DNA of 64,000 nucleotides. Origin: Betaproteobacteria bacterium. Its GTDB lineage: Bacteria; Pseudomonadota; Gammaproteobacteria; Burkholderiales; SG8-41. A model generated the notes under the pieces. That model made no database searches. It was not told the origin of the DNA and saw only the letters and a program-made list of their open reading frames with translations. A program made the position numbers and the translations under genes. The DNA lies in assembly GCA_029863175.1 (NCBI GenBank), contig JAOTVX010000003.1, forward strand, positions 1 to 64,000, given 5' to 3'. Positions 26,178 to 35,383 of this stretch are shown here, piece by piece; within the stretch, counting starts at the first letter, position 1; each line of letters begins with the position of its first letter.

Positions 26178-27596
26178 ATGCTGCTGACGTTCGTCATCCT
26201 CTACCTCGCGGCCTCGATCGCGATCGGCCTCATCGCAGCGACGCGCGTCCACAACACGAGGGACTACGTAGTGGCCGGGCGCTCGCTGCCGCTCTACGTG
26301 GTCACCGCGACCGTGTTCGCGACCTGGTTCGGTTCCGAGACCGTTCTGGGCATCTCCTCCACCTTCATCAAGGAAGGTCTGCGCGGCATCGTCTCCGACC
26401 CGTTTGGTTCCAGCATGTGCCTGGTGCTGGTGGGGTTCTTTTTCGCAGCGAAGCTCTACCGCATGGACCTGCTCACGATCGGCGACTATTACCGGGTGCG
26501 CTACGACGCCATCGCGGAGCTTCTCACCAGCCTGTGCATCGTCATCTCTTACCTCGGTTGGCTCGCGGCGCAGATCGTGGTGATCGGGCTCGTCTTCTCC
26601 ATCGTGACAGGGGGCGCAGTGAGCATGAACCAGGGCATCGTGATTGGCGCCATCGTGGTGCTGATCTACACCCTGTGGGGCGGCATGTACTCGGTGGCGT
26701 GGACGAATTTCGTCCAGATGGTGGTGATCCTTCTCGGCCTCTTCTACATCGCCTACGTGATCGCCGAAAAGGCGGGCGGTGTAGCAACGGTGGTCGCTCA
26801 TGCCGACGCCGCCGGCAAGTTTGAGTTCTGGCCGAAGCTCGAGGCGCGCGACCTCCTCACCTTCATCGGCGCCTGGGTCACGCTGATGTTTGGCTCGATC
26901 CCGCAGCAGGACGTATTCCAGCGGGTCAACTCCTCGCGCAGCGAGCGTGTCGCAGTTACCGGCTCGGTGCTAGGCGGCGTGCTCTACTTCCTGTTCGCTT
27001 TCGTTCCCATCTTCCTCGCCTACTCGGCGAGCCTCATTGACCCCAAAATGGTCGGCGAGCTCATGCAGAAAGACCATCAGCAGATCCTCCCGGCGCTGAT
27101 CCTCAACCACACGCCGCTCTTCGCGCAAATCGTATTCTTCGGGGCACTGCTTTCTGCGGTCATGAGCACTGCAAGTGGCACGCTGCTTGCCCCCTCGGTG
27201 ACCTTCACCGAGAACATTCTCAAGAAGCTCATTCGCAAGGAACTGACCGACCGCCAGTTTCTCTGGACCATGCGCGTCACGGTTGCGGTTTTCGCCACGG
27301 GTGTCACGGTTTTCGCGCTCAATTCCGAGTCAACCATTTACGAGATGGTGGTCGACGCCTACAAGGTGACGCTGGTGGCCGCGTTTGTGCCGCTCGTGGC
27401 GGGGCTCTACTGGAAACGCGCCACGCGTCAGGGAGCGCTGGCTGCGATACTGGCCGGGCTTGCCACCTGGGTCGTGCTTGAGATCGCGGCCCCCGAGGGC
27501 CTGTTCCCACCTCAGCTCGCGGGGCTCCTCGCGAGCGTCGCCGGAATGATCGTGGGGTCCTCGCTGCCGCAGTGGTACGGCACCCAGAGCCGGTGA
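26178..27596 (+). CDS. Sodium:solute symporter (SSS) family transporter
   Basis: The 472-residue inner-membrane protein has about 13 hydrophobic segments. SSS signatures include TRDYVVAGRSLPLYVVTATVFATWFGSE, IVIGAIVVLIYTLWGGMYSVAWTNFVQ, FIGAWVTLMFGSIPQQDVFQR, and FGALLSAVMSTASGTLLAPSV at the predicted sodium site. The substrate cannot be read from sequence; proline, pantothenate or organic acids are typical. The ATG at 26178 follows GGAG. The stop codon TGA is itself part of the first unit of a GGTGAAT array. Confidence 0.9.
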   Translation: MLLTFVILYLAASIAIGLIAATRVHNTRDYVVAGRSLPLYVVTATVFATWFGSETVLGISSTFIKEGLRGIVSDPFGSSMCLVLVGFFFAAKLYRMDLLTIGDYYRVRYDAIAELLTSLCIVISYLGWLAAQIVVIGLVFSIVTGGAVSMNQGIVIGAIVVLIYTLWGGMYSVAWTNFVQMVVILLGLFYIAYVIAEKAGGVATVVAHADAAGKFEFWPKLEARDLLTFIGAWVTLMFGSIPQQDVFQRVNSSRSERVAVTGSVLGGVLYFLFAFVPIFLAYSASLIDPKMVGELMQKDHQQILPALILNHTPLFAQIVFFGALLSAVMSTASGTLLAPSVTFTENILKKLIRKELTDRQFLWTMRVTVAVFATGVTVFALNSESTIYEMVVDAYKVTLVAAFVPLVAGLYWKRATRQGALAAILAGLATWVVLEIAAPEGLFPPQLAGLLASVAGMIVGSSLPQWYGTQSR

Positions 27597-27672
27597 ATGG
27601 TGATTCGTGATTGGTGAATGGAAAAAGACCATGGCGTATGGAGCCTCTTCCGATTCACGATTTACGATTCAC
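27592..27672. repeat. Paired heptamer arrays after the symporter gene
   Basis: Four units of GGTGAAT/GGTGATT/CGTGATT at 27592-27619 include the symporter stop codon. Three inverted units GATTCAC/GATTTAC/GATTCAC lie at 27652-27672 before the next gene. The arms can pair over about 20 bases. This is the clearest example of the rule seen across the window. Confidence 0.9.
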
Positions 27673-27780
27673 GAACAGGGGCTGCTGGCATTTGTAACAA
27701 TCGAAATCAACGTGCTCCAGGTCCTGCGGCGCCGGCCCACCACAGCCCGCGCAGCAGCATCAAGGCTCTAGAATGACGGG

Positions 27781-28125
27781 ATGAAGTTCGACACAATTCT
27801 GGTGTCGCTGGCGGTGATGGCGGGCGCAACAGCGCTCATCGGCGTGCCCATGCGCTGCTGGCAGTACTCCACCGGCCGGCTCCGCTCGCAGATCCCCCAG
27901 CATGCGATCGCCTATGCAACCTTCAGCGTGTTCTCAGTGTTGTTCTATGTGCCGGCCGCGCTCGCCTGGGTGTACGCCCTCTACGCCGCGTACGTCGACT
28001 ACTCGTGTGTCGGCAGCTGTTCACAGAGGGGAATGGGAACGGCGATCGCGTTGGGCATGCTGGGCTGCGCCTATGTGTTGCTCGAAGGTTTTCTGCTCAC
28101 CGCCCGACGTAAAGCACGCCCGTAG
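27781..28125 (+). CDS. Small membrane protein, unknown function
   Basis: The 114-residue protein has three predicted membrane helices (ILVSLAVMAGATALIGVPM, ATFSVFSVLFYVPAALAWVYALYAA, GTAIALGMLGCAYVLLEGFLL). Two cysteines in DYSCVGSCSQ sit in a loop and might form a CxxxC pair. No family recognised. The start is the ATG at 27781. It lies 20 bases before the probable selenoprotein gene, so they may be co-transcribed; a redox link through the two cysteines is speculation. Confidence 0.65.
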   Translation: MKFDTILVSLAVMAGATALIGVPMRCWQYSTGRLRSQIPQHAIAYATFSVFSVLFYVPAALAWVYALYAAYVDYSCVGSCSQRGMGTAIALGMLGCAYVLLEGFLLTARRKARP

Positions 28126-28145
28126 CCGTTTTCAACGCACCGGCC

Positions 28146-28766
28146 ATGGCCTTCGACCCAGAAACTATGAGACCGATTTCTCGTGTGGCATTGTCCGTCC
28201 TCCTCGCAGGATGCCTGCTCGCTCCCGCGACCGGCCGCGCCACCGATAATTCACCGAACGGTCCGCGGCGAAATGCGCCCATCGGTGTGAGCAAGCTTGC
28301 CCCTGACTTCACGCTGCCCGACCACAACGGGCACCCGCGCACGCTGTCCGCAGAGCGCAGCCGGCGCGCCGTGGTCCTCGTCTTCTACCGTGGCCACTGG
28401 TGACCGTACTGTAGTCGGCAGTTGGCCGACCTTCGAGATCTGCTCAAGCCCGGGGAGCGGGTCAGCCTGTGGGCCATCAGCGCCGACTCGCCGGATCAGA
28501 GCAAGGCGCTCGCGGCGTCGATCGCGCGCGATGGCGGCGGAAAAGTGGCGTTCCACCTCCTCGCGGATCCCCAACACCGCGTGATCGACGCCTACGGTCT
28601 TCAGGACCCGCGCTACGCGCGGCTGCGGCTGGCGGGAATTCCCTACCCGGCGGTCTATGTCATCGACCAGAGCGGACGCGTCGCATGGGCGCGGATCGAC
28701 AAGGACTACACGCAACGTCCGTCGAACCGCCAAATCCGCGCCGCGCTCGACGCCTTGACGCCGTGA
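28146..28766 (+). CDS. Probable selenocysteine-containing AhpC/TSA-like (peroxiredoxin-like) protein
   Basis: Read through one TGA (28401-28403), the frame encodes about 206 residues of a thioredoxin-fold AhpC/TSA protein. It has VSKLAPDFTLPDHNGH, then FYRGHW-[TGA]-PYCSRQLADL, LWAISADSPDQSKALA and LAGIPYPAVYVIDQSGRVAW. In Cys members the motif is YRGxWCPYC, so the TGA is exactly at the peroxidatic cysteine and the resolving-type Cys is three residues on (U-x-x-C). A SECIS-like hairpin follows at 28414-28430. The N terminus has a signal with a lipobox (LLAGC), better fitting the ATG at 28167 than that at 28146. The protein would then be a lipoprotein acting outside the cytoplasm. A nonsense mutation of a Cys codon is the alternative. 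Confidence 0.8.
28411..28434 (+). promoter_or_regulatory. Candidate bacterial SECIS hairpin
   Basis: GTCGGC (28414-28419) pairs perfectly with GCCGAC (28425-28430) around the loop AGTTG. The loop begins 17 bases after the TGA and has G as its second base. Both features fit the known bacterial SECIS pattern (loop 16-37 bases from UGA, a G in the first two loop positions). SelB would bind it to direct Sec insertion. Confidence 0.7.
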
Positions 28767-28796
28767 ATCGGAGAAGCCCCTGGATCCGGGGCAACC

Positions 28797-28831
28797 AATT
28801 ACCGATCACGAATTACAATTCACGATCCACG
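28797..28831. repeat. Degenerate TTCACG heptamer array
   Basis: Five 7-base units (AATTACC, GATCACG, AATTACA, ATTCACG, ATCCACG) lie between the selenoprotein stop and the convergent DHH gene. The plus-gene stop region has the opposite unit, CGTGAATCGG, containing the TGA stop. Confidence 0.75.
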
Positions 28832-28841
28832 GTCCCGTCGT

Positions 28842-29795
28842 TCAGGCGAAAGCCTTCTCGAATTCCGCCACAAAACGCGAATAGTCTGACTCGGGCAGGA
28901 AGTTGATACCGGCAGCCGCTTTCCGCCCACCGCCGGTCTCGAACTTCAGGCACAGCAAGTCCGCGCCTACTGGGCGCCCGCGCGGCGCGCGCACGCTCAC
29001 GGTATAACCGCCTCCCTTTCTTACGAGCACCGCGTTGGCCCGTTCCGGCGCCGTGATGGCGACGCGATTGCTGAAATGCCCGTGAATTCGCCGGCTCCAG
29101 GCCGCGTCGGGGAGCACGTAGAGTGCCTTGTCTCCACGCTCGAGGACCAGCGCCAGCGCTTCGGCCCGCTCCATGTCGATGCCCAGCGCGTTGCTGAGCA
29201 CGTCGTAGACCGGCTCGCTGTTGATGAAATCGAGCGGGTCGCGGTAGGCGCGCAGCGCCTCGAACAGGTCGGCGGGATGGTAGTGAAGGTCATCCACCGT
29301 CTCGCCGTATGCGTTGTAGTTCATCACCTCCCCGAGGCGCTGCAGTCGCTCGAGGTCGCCCCCGTCGATCAGCATCGTCGCGGCCGCACGCAGAGCGGAC
29401 TCGGCGAGGTTGTCACCGAACGCCGCAACGACCGCCCACAACCGATGCCGGCCGTTGAGATACCGGTCCACGATCAGGCTCGTGCAGGTGTCGGGCGCGG
29501 TGTCGATGAACGTCCTCAGATTCGGGTGATTCGGGATGTCGCCGGGCGCATGATGGTCGAAGTAACGGCAGCGCGCGCCGGCCGCGAGCAGGCGACTCAA
29601 GTCCTCCGCGTTCGTGCGCAGCGAGATGTCGAGCACCGTCAGCTCGTCGCCGCCGCCGGCATCCACGCGGTCGAGCAGGCGAATGTCACGCTTCACGCCG
29701 GTCACGAGCACACTGTCGCGCGGCTCTTCGAGCCGCAACTGCTGCAGCGCGCAGATGCCGTCTGCGTCGCCGTTGAAGATGTCGTAGAATTTCAT
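28842..29795 (-). CDS. DHH-family phosphoesterase
   Basis: The 317-residue protein has DHH-superfamily motifs: FNGDADGICALQQL (motif I), TVLDISLRTN (motif II), and the name-giving CRYFDHHAPGD (motif III). The C-terminal part is DHHA1-like (FETGGGRKAAAGINFLP). Members hydrolyse oligoribonucleotides, cyclic dinucleotides or polyphosphate with Mn2+; which applies here is not clear. The start is the ATG at 29795. It is transcribed against the selenoprotein gene and diverges from the VanZ gene. Confidence 0.85.
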   Translation of the reverse strand: MKFYDIFNGDADGICALQQLRLEEPRDSVLVTGVKRDIRLLDRVDAGGGDELTVLDISLRTNAEDLSRLLAAGARCRYFDHHAPGDIPNHPNLRTFIDTAPDTCTSLIVDRYLNGRHRLWAVVAAFGDNLAESALRAAATMLIDGGDLERLQRLGEVMNYNAYGETVDDLHYHPADLFEALRAYRDPLDFINSEPVYDVLSNALGIDMERAEALALVLERGDKALYVLPDAAWSRRIHGHFSNRVAITAPERANAVLVRKGGGYTVSVRAPRGRPVGADLLCLKFETGGGRKAAAGINFLPESDYSRFVAEFEKAFA

Positions 29796-29935
29796 AAGGT
29801 GTCCCTACAGCACACATTTCTTCACGAGCGAGTTCCAGCGCGCCGCCCGCTGACGGTCGCGCCGTGGCTCGCTTTGATCGCGGTCAGGAAAGGATCAGCT
29901 TCCTGGCGGCCGCTTTTCCGGCACGGCGGGTCTCG

Positions 29936-31063
29936 ATGAGCCCGTTAGCCAGAGGGCACGACACGGAGCCGCGCCTGCACCACGCCGGCTTTTCCACGCA
30001 CACCGTGCGCCTGGCGTGGATTCTCGGGCTAGCTTATCTACTCATCGTCGTCTACGCCAGCGTGCAGCCTTTCCACAGTTGGCGCATGCCGGATCCGGAG
30101 ATCGCCGGATTCCTGGCAGCGCCGTGGCCGCGCTACATTACATCCGAGGATATCTTCGTAAACCTCGCGGCCTACGCGCCGCTCGGGTTTCTGCTGTCGA
30201 TCGGCTGGGGCGCGCGCTATGGGGCAGGCCGCGGAGTGCTCGCAGCGACGTGCTGCGCCGCGGGCTTGAGCCTTGCGCTGGAAACCGTGCAGGTATTCCT
30301 GCCTTCCCGCATCGCCTCCAACGTGGATCTGCTCACCAACAGCGTTGGCGCCCTGATTGGCGCGATGGCCGCACCGTTGTTCGCGCCCACGCACATCCTT
30401 GGCGGCAAGCTTCACGACGTGAGGCATCGGTTGTTTCACGAGGGTATGGCTGCCGATGTCGGTCTGGTCATCGTCTGCCTGTGGCCGGTGACGCAGTTTC
30501 ACCCCACCGCGCAACTCTTCGGCATGGGCGCGGTAAGGACGAGCTTCGAGTTGCCCGCGTACTCGACCTACACGCCCGCGCTCGCTCTTGCGGGGGAAGC
30601 GACGGTAACGTTCTTCAGCCTGCTGGGAATCGGGCTGATGGTCTCCGTGCTGTTGCGTGGCAAGGAACGTCGCATGCTGTTGATCGGCCTCGTCACGGGG
30701 ACCGCGCTCGTGCTCAAGGCTGTTTCGGCCGCGGCGCTCCACAAGGCGGGCGCCCCCCTGGCCTGGCTCACGCCTGGCGTCACCATCGGGCTGCTGGGCG
30801 GCTGGATCTTGCTCTACGGCGCAACGCGCCTGCCCCGCAGGGTCCAGTTCGCGCTGGCCACGCTCTCCATCATGGTTGCCACCGTGGCGATCAACCTCGC
30901 CCCGGATAATCCGTATCAAAGCGTCGCGGCACGGTTGATCGCGGGTGGACAGAGCCACTTCCTCAATTTCTCGGGTATTGTGCACGCCCTGTCCGAATTG
31001 TGGCCCCTCCTTGCGGTGAGCTTCCTCCTTTACGGGCTCTCGGCACGCATTGCGCGGGCTTAG
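29936..31063 (+). CDS. VanZ-family membrane protein
   Basis: The protein has about 375 residues and eight to nine predicted membrane segments. The VanZ-like part is near the N terminus: VQPFHSWRMP, then EDIFVNLAAYAPLGFLLSIG, LSLALETVQVFLPSRIASNVDLLTNSVGALIGA. VanZ proteins give low-level teicoplanin resistance in enterococci, but most bacterial homologues have no known role. The C-terminal half is a further hydrophobic region without a named domain. I chose the ATG at 29936; a GTG at 29864 would add 24 atypical residues. Confidence 0.8.
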   Translation: MSPLARGHDTEPRLHHAGFSTHTVRLAWILGLAYLLIVVYASVQPFHSWRMPDPEIAGFLAAPWPRYITSEDIFVNLAAYAPLGFLLSIGWGARYGAGRGVLAATCCAAGLSLALETVQVFLPSRIASNVDLLTNSVGALIGAMAAPLFAPTHILGGKLHDVRHRLFHEGMAADVGLVIVCLWPVTQFHPTAQLFGMGAVRTSFELPAYSTYTPALALAGEATVTFFSLLGIGLMVSVLLRGKERRMLLIGLVTGTALVLKAVSAAALHKAGAPLAWLTPGVTIGLLGGWILLYGATRLPRRVQFALATLSIMVATVAINLAPDNPYQSVAARLIAGGQSHFLNFSGIVHALSELWPLLAVSFLLYGLSARIARA

Positions 31064-31191
31064 CGCCCGGGCCATCGCGCTCGAGCTAGCGCGCGCTGCC
31101 CGGTGGCGGCCGGCCACTACCGCGACACCGCCAGCGTTTGTGATAGCCGCGTCTATAATCGTTCCCAGCTTAATGCAACGAGGAGGACAGT

Positions 31192-31569
31192 ATGCGGGGC
31201 AGCGAAACGATGGACCGCCTGCGGGAGCAGGTGCGCAAATTTGCGGACGCTCGCGATTGGGCGCAGTTTCATACCCCCAAGAACCTCGCCATGGCGCTGG
31301 CGGTCGAGGCGGCCGAGCTGATGGAGCATTTCCAGTGGCTGACACCGCAGCAGAGTGCTGCACTTCCCGCGCGCGCGAAGCGCGCCGTCGCGCAGGAAAT
31401 TGCCGACGTTCTGATTTATCTCGTGCGGCTGTCTGATGTGCTCGGCGTGGATGCGCTGGCAGCCGCTTTCGCCAAGGTCCCGGTCAACGCGCGCAAGTAC
31501 CCCGTCGCCCGTGGCCGGGGTTCGGCCGTGAAGTACTCCCGCAGGGAACGCCGAGGGCATCGTTTATAA
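31192..31569 (+). CDS. MazG-like nucleotide pyrophosphohydrolase
   Basis: The 125-residue protein matches small MazG-like enzymes that clip dNTPs (often dCTP-type) to monophosphates. The metal-binding E-x-x-E motif is in LAVEAAELMEHFQW and the second acidic helix in VAQEIADVLIYLVRLSDVLGVD. ARDWAQFHTPKNLAMAL is typical at the N terminus. The ATG at 31192 follows AGGAGG. A single-gene transcript is likely, and a house-cleaning role is inferred from the family. Confidence 0.88.
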   Translation: MRGSETMDRLREQVRKFADARDWAQFHTPKNLAMALAVEAAELMEHFQWLTPQQSAALPARAKRAVAQEIADVLIYLVRLSDVLGVDALAAAFAKVPVNARKYPVARGRGSAVKYSRRERRGHRL

Positions 31570-31673
31570 TTACGGGCCGAATCGCTACCCTTAACCGCGC
31601 CGCACCGCACCGAATTTGAGCGGACGCTCTCCACCGGTGGCACCGCTCAATTCGGGAACAGCCCGGGACTGTA

Positions 31674-31982
31674 ATGACCTACTACAAGCACCACGTCTTC
31701 TTCTGCTGCAACCAGCGCAAGGAAGGCGAGCGCTGCTGCAACAACCGCGGATCGCAGAAGCTGCGCGATTACGCCAAGGATCGCATCAAGGAGCTCAAGT
31801 TCGCCGGGCAGGGCAAGGTCCGCATCAACCAAGCCGGGTGCCTGGACCGCTGTGACGAGGGACCGGTACTGGTGGTCTATCCCGAAGCAGTCTGGTACAC
31901 CTACGTGGACCAGGACGACATCGACGAGATCATCAAAGAGCACCTCGTGCACGGCCGCATCGTCGATCGCTTGCGGATCTAG
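31674..31982 (+). CDS. Thioredoxin-like [2Fe-2S] ferredoxin
   Basis: The 102-residue protein is a (2Fe-2S) ferredoxin of the thioredoxin-fold type. Cluster ligands are visible as HVFFCCNQRKEGERCC at the N terminus and AGCLDRCDEGPVLVVYPEAVWY near the middle. DEIIKEHLVHGRIVDRL is the usual C terminus. The electron-transfer partner is unknown. The start is the ATG at 31674. It stands alone between the MazG-like gene and the hydrolase gene. Confidence 0.92.
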   Translation: MTYYKHHVFFCCNQRKEGERCCNNRGSQKLRDYAKDRIKELKFAGQGKVRINQAGCLDRCDEGPVLVVYPEAVWYTYVDQDDIDEIIKEHLVHGRIVDRLRI

Positions 31983-32154
31983 CTCCGCAAACGATAAGAA
32001 TAACTTTCCTCACCCTGACCTCATAAGACGAGGCAACAAATGGCGTTTTCGCTCGCCTCGTTCACTGGATGTCGACCGTTGATCTCCGGCCGTTAAGCGA
32101 TCGGATCAGTCAACAGTTCGTTGCCCTCGATTTCGAGCTCGCGCGTCCTCCCTC

Positions 32155-32790
32155 ATGGCTGTGATTCAGATCCGACCGCTTCCGCCCTCGTCACTCGCGC
32201 GCGTCGTGATCGACGGGCCAGCAGGCGGCATCGAAACCGACGTCAACGACCCGGGCGATGGCCGTCGCGGCATTGCGCTCATCGCGCACCCTAACCCGAT
32301 ACAAGGGGGCACCAAGGACAACAAGGTGGTGACCACGCTCGCGAAGATTTTTTTCGCGCTCGGTCACGTCGCGGCGCGCCCGAATTTCCGGGGCGTGGGG
32401 GCATCGGACGGCGCGTTCGACCAGGGCCGCGGCGAGACCGAGGACCTGATCGCCGTGGCCGCCTATCTCAGGCAACAATATGGCAAATCGCCGGTGGTAC
32501 TCGCGGGATTCTCGTTTGGGGCCTTCGTCCAGACGCGTGTTGCGCGTCGCATCCACCCTCAGCGCATGGTGCTGGTCGGGCCCGCTGTTAATCGGTTCCA
32601 CGCAGAGCGTGTGCCGGCGGACACCCTCGTCATCCACGGCGAGCACGATGATGTCGTGCCGCTCGCCGCCGTCCTCGATTGGGCGCGGCCCCAGCACCTG
32701 CCGATCGTGGTCGTGCCCGGCGGGGAGCATTTCTTTCACGGTCGGCTGAGTCTTCTCGCCGAGATCGTCGTGCGTCACTTCCAGCCTTAG
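32155..32790 (+). CDS. Alpha/beta hydrolase
   Basis: The 211-residue protein has the alpha/beta-hydrolase fold. The nucleophile elbow is GFSFGAF (Ser), the acid is in [12 protein letters not shown] and the His is in [10 protein letters not shown]. The N-terminal [16 protein letters not shown] and [12 protein letters not shown] are typical of a widespread proteobacterial hydrolase of unknown substrate. The start is the ATG at 32155. The ABC ATPase gene begins 13 bases after its stop, so they probably share a transcript. Confidence 0.88.
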   Translation: MAVIQIRPLPPSSLARVVIDGPAGGIETDVNDPGDGRRGIALIAHPNPIQGGTKDNKVVTTLAKIFFALGHVAARPNFRGVGASDGAFDQGRGETEDLIAVAAYLRQQYGKSPVVLAGFSFGAFVQTRVARRIHPQRMVLVGPAVNRFHAERVPADTLVIHGEHDDVVPLAAVLDWARPQHLPIVVVPGGEHFFHGRLSLLAEIVVRHFQP

Positions 32791-32803
32791 CCGGATACCT
32801 CCC

Positions 32804-33715
<912 letters not shown>

Positions 33716-33725
33716 CGCTATCGCC

Positions 33726-33969
33726 TGTGACCAGTGACCGGTGACCCGTGACCAGAACCGGTCACAGAAACCCCGTAAACCCCGAAGATCATTAACCACG
33801 GAATCACACGGAAATACACGGACGAAGACGTGAACGAGAAACCATGCTGTAGAGCAATAACAATTTCCGTGTGGTTCCGTGGCTATAGTGTTTTTTGAAT
33901 ACATTGCGGTGACCAGTGATCTGACGAAATCTGCGATGTGGAGGTTTCTGGTCACCGATCACCGGTCAC
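33726..33969. repeat. Nested inverted repeat between NodI-type and NodJ-type genes
   Basis: Outer arms are four GTGACC heptamers at 33726-33753 and three GGTCAC heptamers at 33949-33969, in inverted sense. Inner arms are CCACGGAATCACACGGAAAT (33796-33815) and its complement at 33863-33882 with one mismatch. Together they could form a long nested hairpin in the spacer of a two-gene unit. No gene is present here. Confidence 0.85.
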
Positions 33970-34025
33970 AACTTTCTGCAACGGGACAGTACCGAAGCAA
34001 CCCATACAGGACGAGGTAATCAGAT

Positions 34026-34811
34026 ATGACAGCAAAACAGTTGGCGCTGCCGGCGTTCAGCCTGCGGCACCTCCACGTCTGGCGCCGCAATTCCCTCGTG
34101 TGGCGCAAGCTCGCCATCCCTTCCATGCTAGGAAACCTGGCCGATCCGCTGCTCTACATGCTCGGGCTGGGCTATGGCCTGGGCGCGATGCTATCGGACG
34201 TGGGAGGGATGTCATATGTCGCCTTCCTGGCCTCGGGTATCGTGTGCTCGAGCGCCATGATGAGCGCCACGTTCGAGGCAATGTACTCGGGATTCTCCCG
34301 CATGCACGTGCAGAAGACCTGGGACGCGATCATCAACGCGCCTGTGACCTTGGACGACGTCCTGCTGGGCGAGGCCGTCTGGGCAGCGAGCAAGAGCGTT
34401 CTCTCCGGCATGGCGGTGCTGTTGGTGGCGGCGGCACTCGGCCTCACGGAATCGGCGCTTGCCTTGTGGATCATTCCGGTCGTGTTCATGACCGGGCTCG
34501 CCTTCGCCAGCATGGGACTCATCATGACAGCCATCTCACCCAGCTACGACTTTTTCATGTACTACTTCACGCTCGCCATTACGCCCATGATGCTGCTCTG
34601 TGGCGTGTTCTTTCCGCTGGCACAGCTTCCCGCCCCCGTCCAGGCCGTTGCGCAGGTGCTTCCCCTCACCCATGCCGTCGCACTGTCCCGCCCACTCATG
34701 CAGGGGTCGGTGCCTACGGACATTGCGCTGCATCTGGTGGTGCTCCTCGCCTACGCCGCCGTCAGCTTCTACCTCGCGCTGGTGCTCACGCGCCGCCGGC
34801 TCCTCAAGTAG
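34026..34811 (+). CDS. ABC-2 type permease, NodJ type
   Basis: The 261-residue inner-membrane protein has six predicted helices (YMLGLGYGLGAML, YVAFLASGIVCSSAMMSATFEA, VLSGMAVLLVAAALGL, FFMYYFTLAITPMMLLCGVFFPLAQLP and others). WRRNSLVWRKLAIPSMLGNLADPLLYMLGLG is a typical NodJ/ABC-2 N terminus. It pairs with the ATPase at 32804. The start is the ATG at 34026. The exported substrate is unknown. Confidence 0.87.
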   Translation: MTAKQLALPAFSLRHLHVWRRNSLVWRKLAIPSMLGNLADPLLYMLGLGYGLGAMLSDVGGMSYVAFLASGIVCSSAMMSATFEAMYSGFSRMHVQKTWDAIINAPVTLDDVLLGEAVWAASKSVLSGMAVLLVAAALGLTESALALWIIPVVFMTGLAFASMGLIMTAISPSYDFFMYYFTLAITPMMLLCGVFFPLAQLPAPVQAVAQVLPLTHAVALSRPLMQGSVPTDIALHLVVLLAYAAVSFYLALVLTRRRLLK

Positions 34812-34923
34812 AATCGTTAAGAGCATTTAAGCGGCCGATGGACGCCGATCGAACCCGGGGCAGACAAGACTTTCGGATGACTAATGAAGCGTGCAGGCGC
34901 GGTCGATTTGCAGCGGCCGTATC

Positions 34924-34951
34924 GATTCACGATTCACCATTCACGATTCAC
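34924..34951. repeat. GATTCAC heptamer array before hemJ
   Basis: Four 7-base units (GATTCAC, GATTCAC, CATTCAC, GATTCAC) end 11 bases before the hemJ ATG, in 5'-type sense. A GCCGATGGAC-type decamer follows the NodJ-type stop at about 34832-34851. Confidence 0.85.
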
Positions 34952-34962
34952 GGGTGTCGGGG

Positions 34963-35376
34963 ATGCTCTGGATAAAAGCGCTCCACATCGTATTCATGGT
35001 GACGTGGTTCGCGGGGCTTTTCTATCTGCCGCGGCTCTTCGTCTACCACGCGATGGCCGAAGACGAGCCTGGCCGTGAACGCTTCAAGGTGATGGAGCGC
35101 AAGCTCTATTTCGGTATCATGACGCCAGGCGGAGTGCTGACGCTCGTCTTCGGCATCTGGCTCTGGCTCGGCTACGGCATCGCGGGAGGGTGGTTGCCCG
35201 CGAAGCTCGCGCTGGTCGCGGTCCTGATCGCCTATCACCTCTGGTGCGGAAAGCTGCTCGGGGATTTCAAGCACGACCGCAACACGCACAGCCACGTGTG
35301 GTTCCGCTGGTTCAACGAGCTGCCCGTCGTCATTCTCCTTGCTGTTGTCATCCTCGTCGTCGTGAAGCCGTTCTAG
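34963..35376 (+). CDS. hemJ: HemJ, protoporphyrinogen IX oxidase
   Basis: The 137-residue integral membrane protein (UPF0093/CopD-like) converts protoporphyrinogen IX to protoporphyrin IX in heme synthesis. Four helices are visible. The N-terminal LWIKALHIVFMVTWFAGLFYLPRLFVYH holds the conserved His and Arg, and MERKLYFGIMTPGGVLTLVFG is the second signature. The length is normal. The ATG at 34963 is in the sequence TCGGGGATG, giving a usable ribosome site. The isomerase gene follows after seven bases. Confidence 0.92.
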   Translation: MLWIKALHIVFMVTWFAGLFYLPRLFVYHAMAEDEPGRERFKVMERKLYFGIMTPGGVLTLVFGIWLWLGYGIAGGWLPAKLALVAVLIAYHLWCGKLLGDFKHDRNTHSHVWFRWFNELPVVILLAVVILVVVKPF

Positions 35377-35383
35377 TGGGGCG

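Noticed and set aside
27672..27780. Minus-strand frame with a CxxC-rich pattern (CCCAGCGG, CYKCQQP) resembling a zinc ribbon
   Set aside because: A TGA directly precedes the Cys run and there is no start codon in frame; it overlaps the region just before a plausible plus-strand gene. At most it is a remnant.
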